Shown: positions 17,503-26,318 of the stretch, piece after piece | Numbering within the stretch: the stretch's first letter is position 1 | Layout: every line of letters begins with the position of its first letter | Assembly: GCA_902826055.1 (NCBI GenBank) | Contig: CADEDJ010000014.1 | Location: forward strand, 1-54,234 | Length of the DNA: 54,234 nucleotides | Source of the DNA: an uncultured Nitrosomonas sp. | GTDB lineage: Bacteria; Pseudomonadota; Gammaproteobacteria; Burkholderiales; Nitrosomonadaceae | Direction: 5' to 3' | Position numbers and translations under genes: made by a program | The notes under the pieces: model-generated | The model's input: only the letters and a program-made list of their open reading frames with translations | Told to the model about the DNA's origin: nothing | Database searches by the model: none

Positions 17503-18315
17503 ATGGTAAAGACTAAAGCCCCAATCAAAGTAAGAAGCGTTTGGATTTCAGATGTACATCTTGGATTTCGTGGCTGTCAGGCAGAAACGCTATTGCATTT
17601 TCTGCACTCAGTGGAAACGGATTATTTATTTTTGGTTGGCGATATCGTCGACTTCTGGAGTATCAAAAAAAGCCCTTACTGGCCGCAAGACCATACCAAT
17701 GTGGTTCGATCGATTCTGGGAAAAGCCAAGCATGGCACCAAAGTCATTTATATTCCCGGAAATCACGATGAGGCCATGCGCGATTGCATCGGTCATGTAT
17801 TCGGAAATGTGGAAATCCATCAGGATTACGTGCACACCACCAATGAAGGAAAAAAGCTTTTGATCATGCACGGCGATGAATTCGATGTCATTGTTAAAAA
17901 CAGCCGTTGGCTTGCGAAGCTGGGCAATGTCGCTTATGACACGCTGCTGGATCTGAATCATTATATCAACGGTCTGCGCAAATATTTCGGATTTTCCTAC
18001 TGGTCACTCGCCGCCTACTTGAAATTGCGGGTTAAAAATGCGGTCAGCTACATCAGCAGTTTTGAAGATGCGCTGGCGCATTTGGCGAAGGATCGCGGTG
18101 TCGATGGAGTGGTTTGCGGTCACATTCATCATGCCGAGTTACGGGAAATCGATTCGATACTTTATTGCAATGACGGTGATTGGGTTGAAAGCTGTTCCAC
18201 TCTGCTGGAGCACAACGATGGCTCATTGCAATTGGTATTCTGGTCGGAACGGTTCGAGCAATACAAAAACGAGCTTCAGGCAGCATTGGCTGCCACCAAT
18301 AAAAAAGCCGCTTAG
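17503..18315 (+). CDS. PlcP/LpxH-like metallophosphoesterase
   Basis: The 270-aa calcineurin-type phosphoesterase shows SDVHLGFRGCQ (D17, H19), VGDIVDFW (D47), IPGNHDE (N87, H88), MHGDEFD (H123) and GHIHHAE (H207, H209), a full two-metal site. Database names for this subgroup are usually UDP-2,3-diacylglucosamine diphosphatase. The RGCQAETLL and GDWVESCSTLLEH segments and the 270-aa size resemble PlcP, the phosphate-stress phospholipase C that releases diacylglycerol from phospholipids. The context (patatin, glycosyltransferase, diacylglycerol kinase, weak Pho array) favours PlcP, but lipid A synthesis cannot be excluded from sequence. Confidence 0.8.
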   Translation: MVKTKAPIKVRSVWISDVHLGFRGCQAETLLHFLHSVETDYLFLVGDIVDFWSIKKSPYWPQDHTNVVRSILGKAKHGTKVIYIPGNHDEAMRDCIGHVFGNVEIHQDYVHTTNEGKKLLIMHGDEFDVIVKNSRWLAKLGNVAYDTLLDLNHYINGLRKYFGFSYWSLAAYLKLRVKNAVSYISSFEDALAHLAKDRGVDGVVCGHIHHAELREIDSILYCNDGDWVESCSTLLEHNDGSLQLVFWSERFEQYKNELQAALAATNKKAA

Positions 18316-18337
18316 GCCGTATTACAGGGAGGAATGT

Positions 18338-18391
18338 ATGCAACTGAAACAACCGATTTGCGTTATGGGCATCATTGGTGGAACGGGCTAA
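18338..18391 (+). CDS. 17-residue open frame with strong Shine-Dalgarno, possible remnant
   Basis: GGGAGGA lies 5 nt before an ATG that encodes 17 residues and ends 15 nt before the patatin GTG start. The end of the peptide, VMGIIGGTG, resembles the N-terminus of methylthioadenosine/methylthioinosine phosphorylases. It could be the stump of a truncated gene, or a leader peptide coupling translation to the patatin gene. Either reading is weak. Confidence 0.35.
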   Translation: MQLKQPICVMGIIGGTG

Positions 18392-18406
18392 TATTGGAGA
18401 CGTCTC

Positions 18407-19318
18407 GTGCCGGTTAAACACGTATTGAGTCTGGATGGCGGTGGCAGTCATTTGCTCATTCAATTGAGCGTCCTGGCGTGCTTGGAAAAAGATACCGGCA
18501 CTTCAAGCTACGATTTATTCGACATGATGGCTGGTTCTTCTTCAGGAGGACTGATTACCTGTTTGATCATGGGACGCCGCATGCGCGCACAAGACATTAT
18601 CCATTGCATCGAATGCAACCAGTTACTGGTGAGAATCATGACCAGGAACAGGTTAAACTGGCTACTCAATAAACTGCAAATACGCCCTAAGTATCAAGGC
18701 AAACCCAAGACTCTGGCTATGCGGCAAGAATTGGGCAATCTGAGACTTTCATCGCTCGATAAACGCATACTGATTCCTTGTTTCAATCTCAACCGGGATC
18801 AACTGGAAGTCTTTACCAATGACACTCGGCCAGACTTTTTACTCAGTGAAATTGCTGATGCTTGCACAGCAGCCCCCTCGTACTATCCTGCCGTTCAAAT
18901 GGAAGACGGTGATTGGCGCATCGATGGCGGTGTGGGCATGAATAACCCGGGCCTTTATAGTTATCTCCACGCCAAGCAATATTGGCATGAGCGTGACATT
19001 AAAGTTCTTTCCATCGGATCGGGCTGGCGCAGCTTTGCCATAAATGGCATCAAGGCGCGTAAATACGGTGGCCTGCAATGGTCTGCCAAAGGAATCGCTT
19101 CCATTATCCTGCGGGAAAAAATGATGACCAATGTCAAAATGACTAGCGAAATGTTAGGTAATCGATTGCTTTATATCAATGATTGTCTCAAAAATTTCGA
19201 TATGCCAGACAATATGGATTCAGCTAACAATCCGGTATTACTAAAAAAAGCGCTACACATCGGCAAGCAATGGTATGCCAATCAGCGGCAACAAATTGAG
19301 CAATGGCTGAATAATTAA
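18407..19318 (+). CDS. Patatin-like phospholipase
   Basis: The 303-aa protein has the oxyanion-hole loop DGGG at 10-13, the nucleophile elbow GSSSG with S45, and the catalytic Asp in DGGVGMNNPG (D173): the Ser-Asp dyad of patatin acyl hydrolases. It should release fatty acids from (phospho)lipids. No signal peptide is seen. The start is GTG at 18407 with GGAGA upstream. It follows the PlcP-like gene by 91 bp on the same strand and is likely cotranscribed, which fits a role in membrane-lipid turnover. Confidence 0.85.
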   Translation: MPVKHVLSLDGGGSHLLIQLSVLACLEKDTGTSSYDLFDMMAGSSSGGLITCLIMGRRMRAQDIIHCIECNQLLVRIMTRNRLNWLLNKLQIRPKYQGKPKTLAMRQELGNLRLSSLDKRILIPCFNLNRDQLEVFTNDTRPDFLLSEIADACTAAPSYYPAVQMEDGDWRIDGGVGMNNPGLYSYLHAKQYWHERDIKVLSIGSGWRSFAINGIKARKYGGLQWSAKGIASIILREKMMTNVKMTSEMLGNRLLYINDCLKNFDMPDNMDSANNPVLLKKALHIGKQWYANQRQQIEQWLNN

Positions 19319-19354
19319 TGCAACGGATTTTTCATTCTTCCTATTTTCAATAAA

Positions 19355-19410
19355 TTGTCATACAAATGCCCTATTAACGTCATTTTGTTGTCATAACAGA
19401 TCGCTACACT
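19355..19410 (+). promoter_or_regulatory. Double Pho box and -10 of the glycosyltransferase gene
   Basis: Four heptamers lie at exact 11-bp steps: TTGTCAT (19355), ATGCCCT (19366), ACGTCAT (19377) and TTGTCAT (19388). Units 1 and 4 match CTGTCAT at 6 of 7 positions and unit 3 at 5 of 7; unit 2 is poor. Ten nucleotides after the last heptamer is TACACT (19405-19410), a 4/6 -10 hexamer. This is the layout of tandem PhoB boxes such as that of pstS. Confidence 0.8.
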
Positions 19411-19440
19411 TTCCTCGCTTGATACAAAGCTAATCAGCTG

Positions 19441-19460
19441 GAAAGTACTGGATTACTTTC
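19441..19460 (+). repeat. Small hairpin in the glycosyltransferase leader
   Basis: GAAAGTA and TACTTTC are perfect 7-bp arms around a 6-nt loop, within the expected 5' untranslated leader of about 95 nt. Its significance is unknown. Confidence 0.35.
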
Positions 19461-19512
19461 AATCAAATACTAAAGCTATAGCCATACCCATCGACTTAGG
19501 AATTGAGCGATC

Positions 19513-20556
19513 ATGAAAATCTTTTATGGCATTCAAGGAACAGGAAACGGTCATATCACACGTGGCCGGATTATGGCCAGAGAATTGCAAGCAGCAAGTC
19601 TTGACGTAACCTATCAATTCACCGGCAGGCCGCAAGATAAATTTTTCGATATGCAGATTTTTAATGATTACCAATGGCGTGAAGGCTTAACGTTTAGCAC
19701 GCAGAACGGCAAAATCAATCATTTCAAAACGGTGTTGCAATCCAATCCCCTGAAATTTCTAAGAGACGTCAAAGAGCTCGATTTGCGTGACTATGACTTG
19801 GTAATTTGTGACTTTGAACCTGTCACTGCTTGGGCGGCACGTCGGCAACGCAAGAAAACCATCGGCATCAGTCACCAATATGCTTTTCAATATTCCATCC
19901 CGCGTGCGGGAAATGATTTGCTATCCGAGACGGTAATGAAAAATTTCGCGCCGGTCGATTTAGGTATCGGTCTGCACTGGCATCATTTCGATCAACCCAT
20001 TTTACCGCCGGTCATTGAAACGCCAACAATCCAGCAAAGAACGCAAACAAACAAAATTGTCGTTTATCTGCCATTTGAAGATCAGCATCATGTCATGTCA
20101 TTGTTAGCACCGTTCAACGATTTCGAGTTTTATAACTACTCGCCCGAAGTCGTATCTACATTGCACGCACATATCCATTGCAAGCCGCTGTCTTTGCAGG
20201 GCTTTCAAAATGATTTAGCTGACTGTGCCGGCATTATTTGTAATGCGGGCTTTGAACTGGCCAGCGAATCGCTGCAGTTGGGCAAGAAAATCCTGGTAAA
20301 ACCGGTACATGCACAAATGGAACAAATTTCCAATGCGTTGGCATTAAAAACTTTAGGCTATGGACAAATGATGAACACGATGGATTCCGCCGCGATAGAG
20401 CAATGGCTGTACGCAACCCAAACGGTCCGTGTTACTTACCCCAATACTGCACGATATCTGGTGCAATGGATAAAAGACGGTATGCCGTCAATGGATCGAT
20501 CTTGGTATGCGCAGATCTGGTCAAGTGTTCAAGTTATGCCTGCTGAATGCTCATAA
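19513..20556 (+). CDS. MJ1255/VC2487-type glycosyltransferase
   Basis: The 347-aa protein starts MKIFYGIQGTGNGHITRG, the glycine-rich donor/acceptor loop of GT-B enzymes of the MJ1255/VC2487 group. It continues with YDLVICDFEP and a C-terminal nucleotide-sugar region around CNAGFELASESLQLGKKILVKP, comparable to the GG..T..E pattern of GT1/GT28 transferases. Characterised relatives in GT28 include diacylglycerol galactosyl/glucosyltransferases. Here it is preceded by a strong Pho-box promoter and flanked by PlcP-like, patatin and diacylglycerol-kinase-like genes. I therefore infer a glycolipid-forming enzyme using diacylglycerol; the acceptor is not proven by sequence. Confidence 0.8.
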   Translation: MKIFYGIQGTGNGHITRGRIMARELQAASLDVTYQFTGRPQDKFFDMQIFNDYQWREGLTFSTQNGKINHFKTVLQSNPLKFLRDVKELDLRDYDLVICDFEPVTAWAARRQRKKTIGISHQYAFQYSIPRAGNDLLSETVMKNFAPVDLGIGLHWHHFDQPILPPVIETPTIQQRTQTNKIVVYLPFEDQHHVMSLLAPFNDFEFYNYSPEVVSTLHAHIHCKPLSLQGFQNDLADCAGIICNAGFELASESLQLGKKILVKPVHAQMEQISNALALKTLGYGQMMNTMDSAAIEQWLYATQTVRVTYPNTARYLVQWIKDGMPSMDRSWYAQIWSSVQVMPAECS

Positions 20557-20622
20557 TCAGGCACTTGCAATGAATCTATCAATGATTAACAGACTGAATA
20601 TTCGTACTTCTTCTTACACACT

Positions 20623-21624
20623 ATGAACGACATTTTTCCATTCCAGTCCGATCAATTGATCATCAAAATCCCATCTCCAAACAATATCTTGATTATTTAC
20701 AACCCCATATCCAGTGCAGGCAATACGGAAGCACTCGCAAAGTGCCTGGAAATGGAACTATCTTGCCAGGGTAAAAGTGTGGTTGTGCGCACATCTGAAA
20801 AAAAGATGAAGGGCTACTCACGCGTCAAGGATGATATTGTCAAAAGCGATTTGGTTGTAGTAGTTGGCGGAGACGGGACCATTAGAAAACTGCTGGATAT
20901 CATCAATAAAACCGCCACCCCCCTTTATGCGATACCCGGCGGTAATGAATCGCTTTTTGCCCGCTCCTACGAAATGAGCACCAATGCTCAAGATTTACTT
21001 GAAGCGATAGCGACAGGAACCTGTTTACAGCAATTTTATGGCTTGATCAGCGGCCAAGGCATTCAAGGCGAAAAGCCATTTTTTCATATGGCTTCCATGG
21101 GACTGGATTCATTAACGGTCAAAAATATCGGTAAAAGAAAAGGCCCGCTCAACGATTCCATTTATGTCTGGCACGGGTTAAGAGCATTATGTGCCTTGCA
21201 TCACCCGACTGTATCCGTCAGCGTTGATGGAGAACCGGTTATTGATCACGGATCCGGCTATATCATCGTAGCCAACAATTCTGCATACGCCAGAAACTTA
21301 CAACTTGTTCCCTCAGCCAATCCGTCAAAAAGTGAATTGGTAGTTGGTTTCTTGCCGGGCGCTAAGCATCAGCATGAACTGGTCAAAGCAATGAAAATTC
21401 TGCAGCGTAAACCGGCAAATTTACCCATGCAATATTATTCGGGGAAAAAAATTGCCTGCACACTTCATGATAAATCGTATCCGCTGCAAGTCGACGGCGA
21501 TTATTTCCGTAATCGCGATATCGATGCCGGGAGCACTGTTGAATTCAACATCAGTGCGCGGCCTATTCGCGTTTTGATTCCATCGTCATTGAATAGCAAA
21601 GCGTTACAAGCAGCCAATCAATAA
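20623..21624 (+). CDS. Diacylglycerol-kinase-like lipid kinase (DagK/YegS family)
   Basis: The 333-aa protein has the DAGK catalytic domain: ILIIYNPISSAGN at about 22-34 and VVVGGDGTIRKL with GGDGT at 82-86. AIPGGNESLFAR follows, where the family usually has P.GTGND/N. A C-terminal beta-sandwich ends with PLQVDGDYFRN. These enzymes phosphorylate diacylglycerol or sphingoid lipids with ATP at the inner membrane. It starts 66 bp after the glycosyltransferase and probably shares its Pho-box transcript. It would return diacylglycerol to phosphatidic acid, the opposite direction to PlcP. Confidence 0.85.
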   Translation: MNDIFPFQSDQLIIKIPSPNNILIIYNPISSAGNTEALAKCLEMELSCQGKSVVVRTSEKKMKGYSRVKDDIVKSDLVVVVGGDGTIRKLLDIINKTATPLYAIPGGNESLFARSYEMSTNAQDLLEAIATGTCLQQFYGLISGQGIQGEKPFFHMASMGLDSLTVKNIGKRKGPLNDSIYVWHGLRALCALHHPTVSVSVDGEPVIDHGSGYIIVANNSAYARNLQLVPSANPSKSELVVGFLPGAKHQHELVKAMKILQRKPANLPMQYYSGKKIACTLHDKSYPLQVDGDYFRNRDIDAGSTVEFNISARPIRVLIPSSLNSKALQAANQ

Positions 21625-21638
21625 CTATTTAATACAGC

Positions 21639-23465
21639 TTAGGCTTTTACCGTATTGGCGGCAATCGCCTGTTTTAGTGTGATGATATCTGACTGATTGA
21701 GCGTTTCATTTTGCAACAATTTTTCTGCAGTTTGATCCAATAATGCACGGTTTCTTTTCAGAATGTTACTTGCGGATACCAACGCCTGATCAACCAAAGT
21801 ACGTACTGCGATATCGATTTTATGCGCGGTCTCTTCGCTATAATTGCGATTCTGCGGCATAGGAATATTGGTTTGTAAAAATATGGATTGCTCGCGATCG
21901 TACGCAACATTACCCAGCGCTTCACTCATGCCGTACCGCAACACCATGGCACGGGCAATATCGGTGGCTCGCACCAAATCATCGGCGGCACCCGTTGAAA
22001 TCTCTCCAAATACCACTTGCTCGGCGGCTCGACCGCCAAGCAATACTGCCATCTTATTCTGCAATTCCACGCGCGTCATTAAAAAACGATCTTCCGTCGG
22101 ACGCTGAATGGTATAGCCCAATGCGCCTATACCACGTGGAATGATGGATACTTTGTGCACTTCATCAGTACCCGGCAATGCCAATGCCACCATAGCGTGG
22201 CCCAGTTCATGAAATGCCACCACACGCCGTTCATTTGGATTCAACAAGCGATTACGCTTTTCCAAACCTGCCACAATACGCTCAATGGCATTATTGAAAT
22301 CTTCCATGGCCACCGATTCCGCGCTGCGCCGTGTCGCAAGCAAGGTGGCTTCATTGATTAAGTTCGCCAGGTCTGCGCCCGTGAATCCGGGCGTTAACGC
22401 AGCAATTTGTTCGATTTTGACATCGCTATGTAATTTGACCTTTTTTATATGTACAGCAAGGATTTGTTCACGACCGATTTTATCAGGGCGATCCACCAGC
22501 ACTTGGCGATCAAACCTGCCCGCACGCAGCAAGGCAGGATCGAGAATTTCCGGGCGATTGGTCGCCGCTAGGAGGACGATCCCGCTACTGGGATCAAAAC
22601 CATCCAACTCCGCTAAGAGCTGATTCAAAGTTTGTTCTTTTTCGTCATGCCCGCCACCTAATCCATAAGCACCCCTGGCGCGACCCAAGGCATCCAATTC
22701 ATCGATAAAAATGATTGCGGGCGCCATCTGCCGCGCCTGCTCGAATAAATCACGCACCCTGGCTGCGCCCACACCGACAAACATTTCAACAAATTCCGAA
22801 CCGGAAATGGAAAAAAACGGCACCCCTGCTTCACCTGCCACAGCGCGTGCCAATAGCGTCTTGCCGGTACCTGGCGGACCTACCAATAAAATTCCTTTTG
22901 GCGCCCGCCCGCCCAAGCGGCTGTAATCAGCCGGATTCTTTAGAAAATTTACGATTTCAATCAATTCTTCCTTGGCTTCGTCGACGCCGGCAACATCATT
23001 GAAAGTCACTTTGGTTTCTTTCTCGACAAAGACTTTGGCACGGCTTTTACCAATCGACATCAAGCCGCTGCTCATACTGCCACCCATACGCCGGATTATG
23101 AATAACCAAATAGCAATAAAAATAACCATCGGCACAATCCAGGAAAGTACATCACGTAGCCACGTGCTTTGTACTACACCGGTATACACAACGTTGTACT
23201 TATCCAGTGTTTCAGCCAAATCGGGTTCAACACGCGTCGTCACGAAATCCTTGAAACCATCGGCATGCTTTTCCTTGAGCGTACCGAAAATCTGATTCTC
23301 AGTAATCGCAATTTCGGCAATCTGCCCTTGCTCCAGAAAATGTTGAAAACGGCTGTATGGAATAGGTTTGACTTGTGTGTATTGTGTATACAGATTCTGT
23401 ATCAGCAACAAACTCAGAATTGCGACAATAATAAACCAAAAATTAATTTTTTCTTTATTATCCAT
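21639..23465 (-). CDS. ftsH: FtsH-type ATP-dependent membrane zinc metalloprotease
   Basis: The 608-aa protein has an N-terminal membrane segment ([16 protein letters not shown]), a periplasmic part and a second membrane segment near residue 110. The AAA+ module has Walker A GPPGTGKT at 196-203, Walker B IIFIDE and the second region of homology [20 protein letters not shown]. The protease site is HELGH at 419-423 (usual FtsH: HEAGH) with a downstream Asp-containing zinc region. The start is ATG at 23465 with GAGG before it; the frame is open to a TTG at 23477. It lacks the usual rlmE-ftsH-folP-glmM context, so it is probably a second FtsH. The DAG-kinase stop is 14 bp away, convergent. Confidence 0.9.
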   Translation of the reverse strand: MDNKEKINFWFIIVAILSLLLIQNLYTQYTQVKPIPYSRFQHFLEQGQIAEIAITENQIFGTLKEKHADGFKDFVTTRVEPDLAETLDKYNVVYTGVVQSTWLRDVLSWIVPMVIFIAIWLFIIRRMGGSMSSGLMSIGKSRAKVFVEKETKVTFNDVAGVDEAKEELIEIVNFLKNPADYSRLGGRAPKGILLVGPPGTGKTLLARAVAGEAGVPFFSISGSEFVEMFVGVGAARVRDLFEQARQMAPAIIFIDELDALGRARGAYGLGGGHDEKEQTLNQLLAELDGFDPSSGIVLLAATNRPEILDPALLRAGRFDRQVLVDRPDKIGREQILAVHIKKVKLHSDVKIEQIAALTPGFTGADLANLINEATLLATRRSAESVAMEDFNNAIERIVAGLEKRNRLLNPNERRVVAFHELGHAMVALALPGTDEVHKVSIIPRGIGALGYTIQRPTEDRFLMTRVELQNKMAVLLGGRAAEQVVFGEISTGAADDLVRATDIARAMVLRYGMSEALGNVAYDREQSIFLQTNIPMPQNRNYSEETAHKIDIAVRTLVDQALVSASNILKRNRALLDQTAEKLLQNETLNQSDIITLKQAIAANTVKA

Positions 23466-23712
23466 TGCTTTCCTCAATGATTATCCGTAGTCAATTTTTT
23501 GATGGCAATTAAGTCACTCTTATAAAAAAACTTTTATAGATATGTATGTGATCGGGCATCTGATCCACCCATTAAAAATAAAACTTCGTGACATTTATAA
23601 TCTCATATCGCATTAGCCGGTCTTTTCTGGCTATCTCACATTTTATTTTCTCAGTTCTTGATCAAGCAAAAGCAAGTTAGCTGTTGTTCTCGGTTCAACC
23701 ACTCTCATTTTC

Positions 23713-23741
23713 GGGCATATCCGGGCGGTTACCCCGGTTAT
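23713..23741 (-). terminator. Possible hairpin after the sigma-54 regulator gene
   Basis: CCGGG and CCCGG pair around a 7-nt loop just downstream of the regulator stop. The stem is GC-rich but no T-run follows on the minus strand, so terminator function is uncertain. Confidence 0.35.
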
Positions 23742-25361
23742 TTAAGATTTTTCATTCACAGTTCCACGATAATCCGTTAAATTAATCTTATATTTTCTTA
23801 ATTTAGCATAAACCGCTCGCGATGAGATTCCCATATTCTCGGAAATTTTCTTTATATCGCCACGGTGCTGTTTTAAAGCCGTTTCGAGAAATGACTGCTC
23901 AATTCTGGCAACAGTGCTTCCCTTTACTCCTTTCCATTGCGTAACATTTTCAGCCGGAAATGGAATTTCCAGGTCTAACTTAGTTATTTCTTTGCCACTG
24001 GTAAAGAGGAGACTGCGTTCCAAAATGTTTTCCAGTTCACGAACATTACCGGGCCAATGATAAGCCCGAATTTGCTGCATCACTTCGCGGCTGACTGATT
24101 CAATTTCTCTCTTATATTTTTTATTCAATCGCTGAATAATCGACTGCACGAGATACGGTAAGTCTTCAGGGCGTTCCGCCAAAGGGGGAATGCTTATACG
24201 AACAACATTGATACGGTAATACAAGTCATTACGAAATAAATTTTGTTTAACAAGCTGCTCCAGATCCTGGTTAGTCGCAGAAATAATTCTCACATCGATC
24301 GCCAGAGCCTGCTTACCGCCTACTCTTTCCATTTCTCCCTCTTGAATTACCCGAAGCAACCGGGTCTGTGCTGCTGGCGACAATGAATCAATTTCATCTA
24401 AAAAAAGAGTACCACCTTCAGCTCTTTCAAAATAGCCTTGATGCACTTCGATGGCCCCAGTAAAAGCGCCTTTCTCATGCCCAAACAAAGTGCTTTCTAT
24501 CAAACTTTCCGGAATCGCTCCGCAGTTAATGGGGATAAAAGGTTTTTGGCAACGGTTACTCATGGCATGAATGGCGCGTGCGATTAATTCCTTGCCGACG
24601 CCTGTTTGTCCTTGAATAAGTACTGTCGCCAATGTCGGTGCAATAACTTCGATAGATTGCAGTATTTTTTGCATGACGGGAGATTTTGCAACAATTGCAG
24701 GCTGTTGATGTTTATAAGAATTTCTTTTACTTTGTTTGCTCCAGAGCTGCCGCATACTTGTTTCAATGCGTGAATGTAGCGCATTAATATCCTCAATTTC
24801 CCTCATTGACGTTGAGTCAGTGTACTCCAACCCAGTGCGTCCTTTCGCTGCGCGTGGATTGGTGTAAATACAAACTTGGCATTTACCATCGTGACGAGCA
24901 ATGCTTTTTTTAATTTCAACTTTGGCATAGCCGAAGTTTCTAGCTGCAATGCCGCCAAATACACTCGAAGTCATCCGGCACAATTCTGGAAAGTTGGTAA
25001 CTTGATCCCCAAATGGACAACAAGAATTTGTCACCGTTATGCAATCCTGATTGCTAGTAGCCAGTGAAAATTTACCACCAATATTATTTTTTAAACCGAG
25101 TATAAGCTCTACATAATTTTCAATATCCAGATGGTCATGTTTATCGGTGTTTTCCCGGTAAGTTTTTTCAAAAAAACATCCTGCAGTTTCAGCGATATGT
25201 TCTATCAGCTGCTCGCAATGTGCTTGCCCTTGTTGTTCACTCGCATGCATGAGTTCAAGAATGAATGTTTGCAAAAAGAAGACCGGTGTTAATTCTGAAA
25301 GAGGATTTTTGTTCATACGTTTTGCATAATGTGTGAAGTAATTCTTCATCAATTGAATCAT
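23742..25361 (-). CDS. Sigma-54-dependent Fis-family transcriptional activator with cysteine-containing sensor domain
   Basis: The 539-aa activator has an N-terminal ligand domain (about 1-200), an AAA+ sigma-54 interaction domain and a C-terminal Fis-type helix-turn-helix. AAA+ motifs seen are GQTGVGKELIARAIH (Walker A), GAFTGA (sigma-54 contact), GTLFLDEIDSL (Walker B) and WPGNVRELEN. The HTH is HRGDIKKISENMGISSRAVYAKLRKY. The N-domain holds a cysteine set, NSCCPFGDQ, ELCRM and GKCQVC, like V4R/methanogen-output-type sensors, so it may bind a metal, a cluster or a small thiol-reactive ligand. It is divergent from the carbonic anhydrase gene, which has a matching sigma-54 promoter. The start could also be ATG at 25349. 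Confidence 0.88.
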   Translation of the reverse strand: MIQLMKNYFTHYAKRMNKNPLSELTPVFFLQTFILELMHASEQQGQAHCEQLIEHIAETAGCFFEKTYRENTDKHDHLDIENYVELILGLKNNIGGKFSLATSNQDCITVTNSCCPFGDQVTNFPELCRMTSSVFGGIAARNFGYAKVEIKKSIARHDGKCQVCIYTNPRAAKGRTGLEYTDSTSMREIEDINALHSRIETSMRQLWSKQSKRNSYKHQQPAIVAKSPVMQKILQSIEVIAPTLATVLIQGQTGVGKELIARAIHAMSNRCQKPFIPINCGAIPESLIESTLFGHEKGAFTGAIEVHQGYFERAEGGTLFLDEIDSLSPAAQTRLLRVIQEGEMERVGGKQALAIDVRIISATNQDLEQLVKQNLFRNDLYYRINVVRISIPPLAERPEDLPYLVQSIIQRLNKKYKREIESVSREVMQQIRAYHWPGNVRELENILERSLLFTSGKEITKLDLEIPFPAENVTQWKGVKGSTVARIEQSFLETALKQHRGDIKKISENMGISSRAVYAKLRKYKINLTDYRGTVNEKS

Positions 25362-25420
25362 AACTACACGAATACAACAATTACATAATAATAATCTATT
25401 GATATTTAATGAAAAGAAAT

Positions 25421-25448
25421 TTCAAATTTGAATGGCATGATATTTGCA
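25421..25448 (+). promoter_or_regulatory. Sigma-54 (-24/-12) promoter of the carbonic anhydrase gene
   Basis: TGGCAT (25433-25438) and TTTGCA (25443-25448) place the invariant GG (25434) and GC (25446) exactly 12 bp apart, matching TGGCAC-N5-TTGCW. A perfect 12-bp palindrome, TTCAAATTTGAA (25421-25432), abuts the -24 element. The gene downstream starts at 25577 and a sigma-54 activator gene is divergent. Confidence 0.85.
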
Positions 25449-25473
25449 TTACAGGTTATGCCTAGAAACAGGT

Positions 25474-25513
25474 GCGCGACTTATAGAATCTGAGCAATTC
25501 CCTATAAGCGCGC
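25474..25513 (+). repeat. Leader hairpin in the carbonic anhydrase 5' UTR
   Basis: GCGCGACTTATAG (25474-25486) pairs with CTATAAGCGCGC (25502-25513) over 12 bp with one bulged A and a 15-nt loop. It would begin about 15 nt into the sigma-54 transcript. It may stabilise the mRNA or act in regulation. Confidence 0.6.
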
Positions 25514-25576
25514 TTACATTAAACAGATAGCTTCAGGATATTCTAAATTTCAACAGATACAATAAGGAATAACATA

Positions 25577-26230
25577 ATGAAAACTCTCACAGAAGAATTA
25601 AATGCACGGGTTGCCGCATACGATCTTTGGGCTCAACGCCGCCGTCATGGACAAGATGGGCATAACAATCGCAAACTGTGGGTATTAACCTGCATGGACG
25701 AACGATTACCAATTGATGAAGCACTGGGTATTCAAGTAGACACTCCCGCAGGTGGGGGCGATGCTCACTGCTTCCGTAATGCGGGAGGAATCGTAACCGA
25801 CGATGCGATCCGTTCGGCAATGTTAACTTGCAATTTTTTTGGCACCAAGGAAATCGTCATTGTGCAACATACACAATGCGGCATGCTGTCGGCTAATGCT
25901 ACCGATTTAGAAAAAATGTTGCGTGACAAAGGAATCGATACCGACAATATCCCTATGGATCCCACGTTACCCGAACTGAAACTGGAAAAAGGTGCATTTG
26001 CAAAATGGATCGGCATGATGGATGACGTTGATGAAACGTGTTTGAAAACAATAGAAGCATTTAGAAATCATCCTCTTATTCCTAAAGATGTGGTTATCAG
26101 CGGTTGGGTCTGGGAAGTCGAAACCCGCCGCTTAAGAGCACCGACCAGGGATGCAGAAAAACGGGCAAGAACCGATGTCACAGCAGCACAATTCGGCGTC
26201 AAAGAAAAGCAACCTTCGCGTTGGAGTTAG
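25577..26230 (+). CDS. Beta-class carbonic anhydrase, clade-D/COS-hydrolase-like
   Basis: The 217-aa protein has the beta-carbonic anhydrase zinc site C39-M-D41-E-R43 with H98 and C101 (VQHTQCGM) and the stretch HCFRNAGGIVTDDAIRS. The Asp-Arg dyad is present. Its length and wording (TCNFFGTKEIVIVQHTQCGM) resemble the clade that includes carbonyl sulfide hydrolase and CS2 hydrolase rather than the house-keeping CO2 enzymes. It may hydrate CO2 for carbon fixation or hydrolyse COS/CS2; sequence alone does not decide. AAGGAAT precedes the ATG. Transcription should depend on the divergent sigma-54 activator. Confidence 0.85.
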   Translation: MKTLTEELNARVAAYDLWAQRRRHGQDGHNNRKLWVLTCMDERLPIDEALGIQVDTPAGGGDAHCFRNAGGIVTDDAIRSAMLTCNFFGTKEIVIVQHTQCGMLSANATDLEKMLRDKGIDTDNIPMDPTLPELKLEKGAFAKWIGMMDDVDETCLKTIEAFRNHPLIPKDVVISGWVWEVETRRLRAPTRDAEKRARTDVTAAQFGVKEKQPSRWS

Positions 26231-26318
26231 ATTTTAAAAAATTGCCACTGGCTTTGGCTGGTGGCCATACGTTAATATTTCAGAGAATTAATATTAAAAT
26301 AGTCACTAGGAACTTAAA

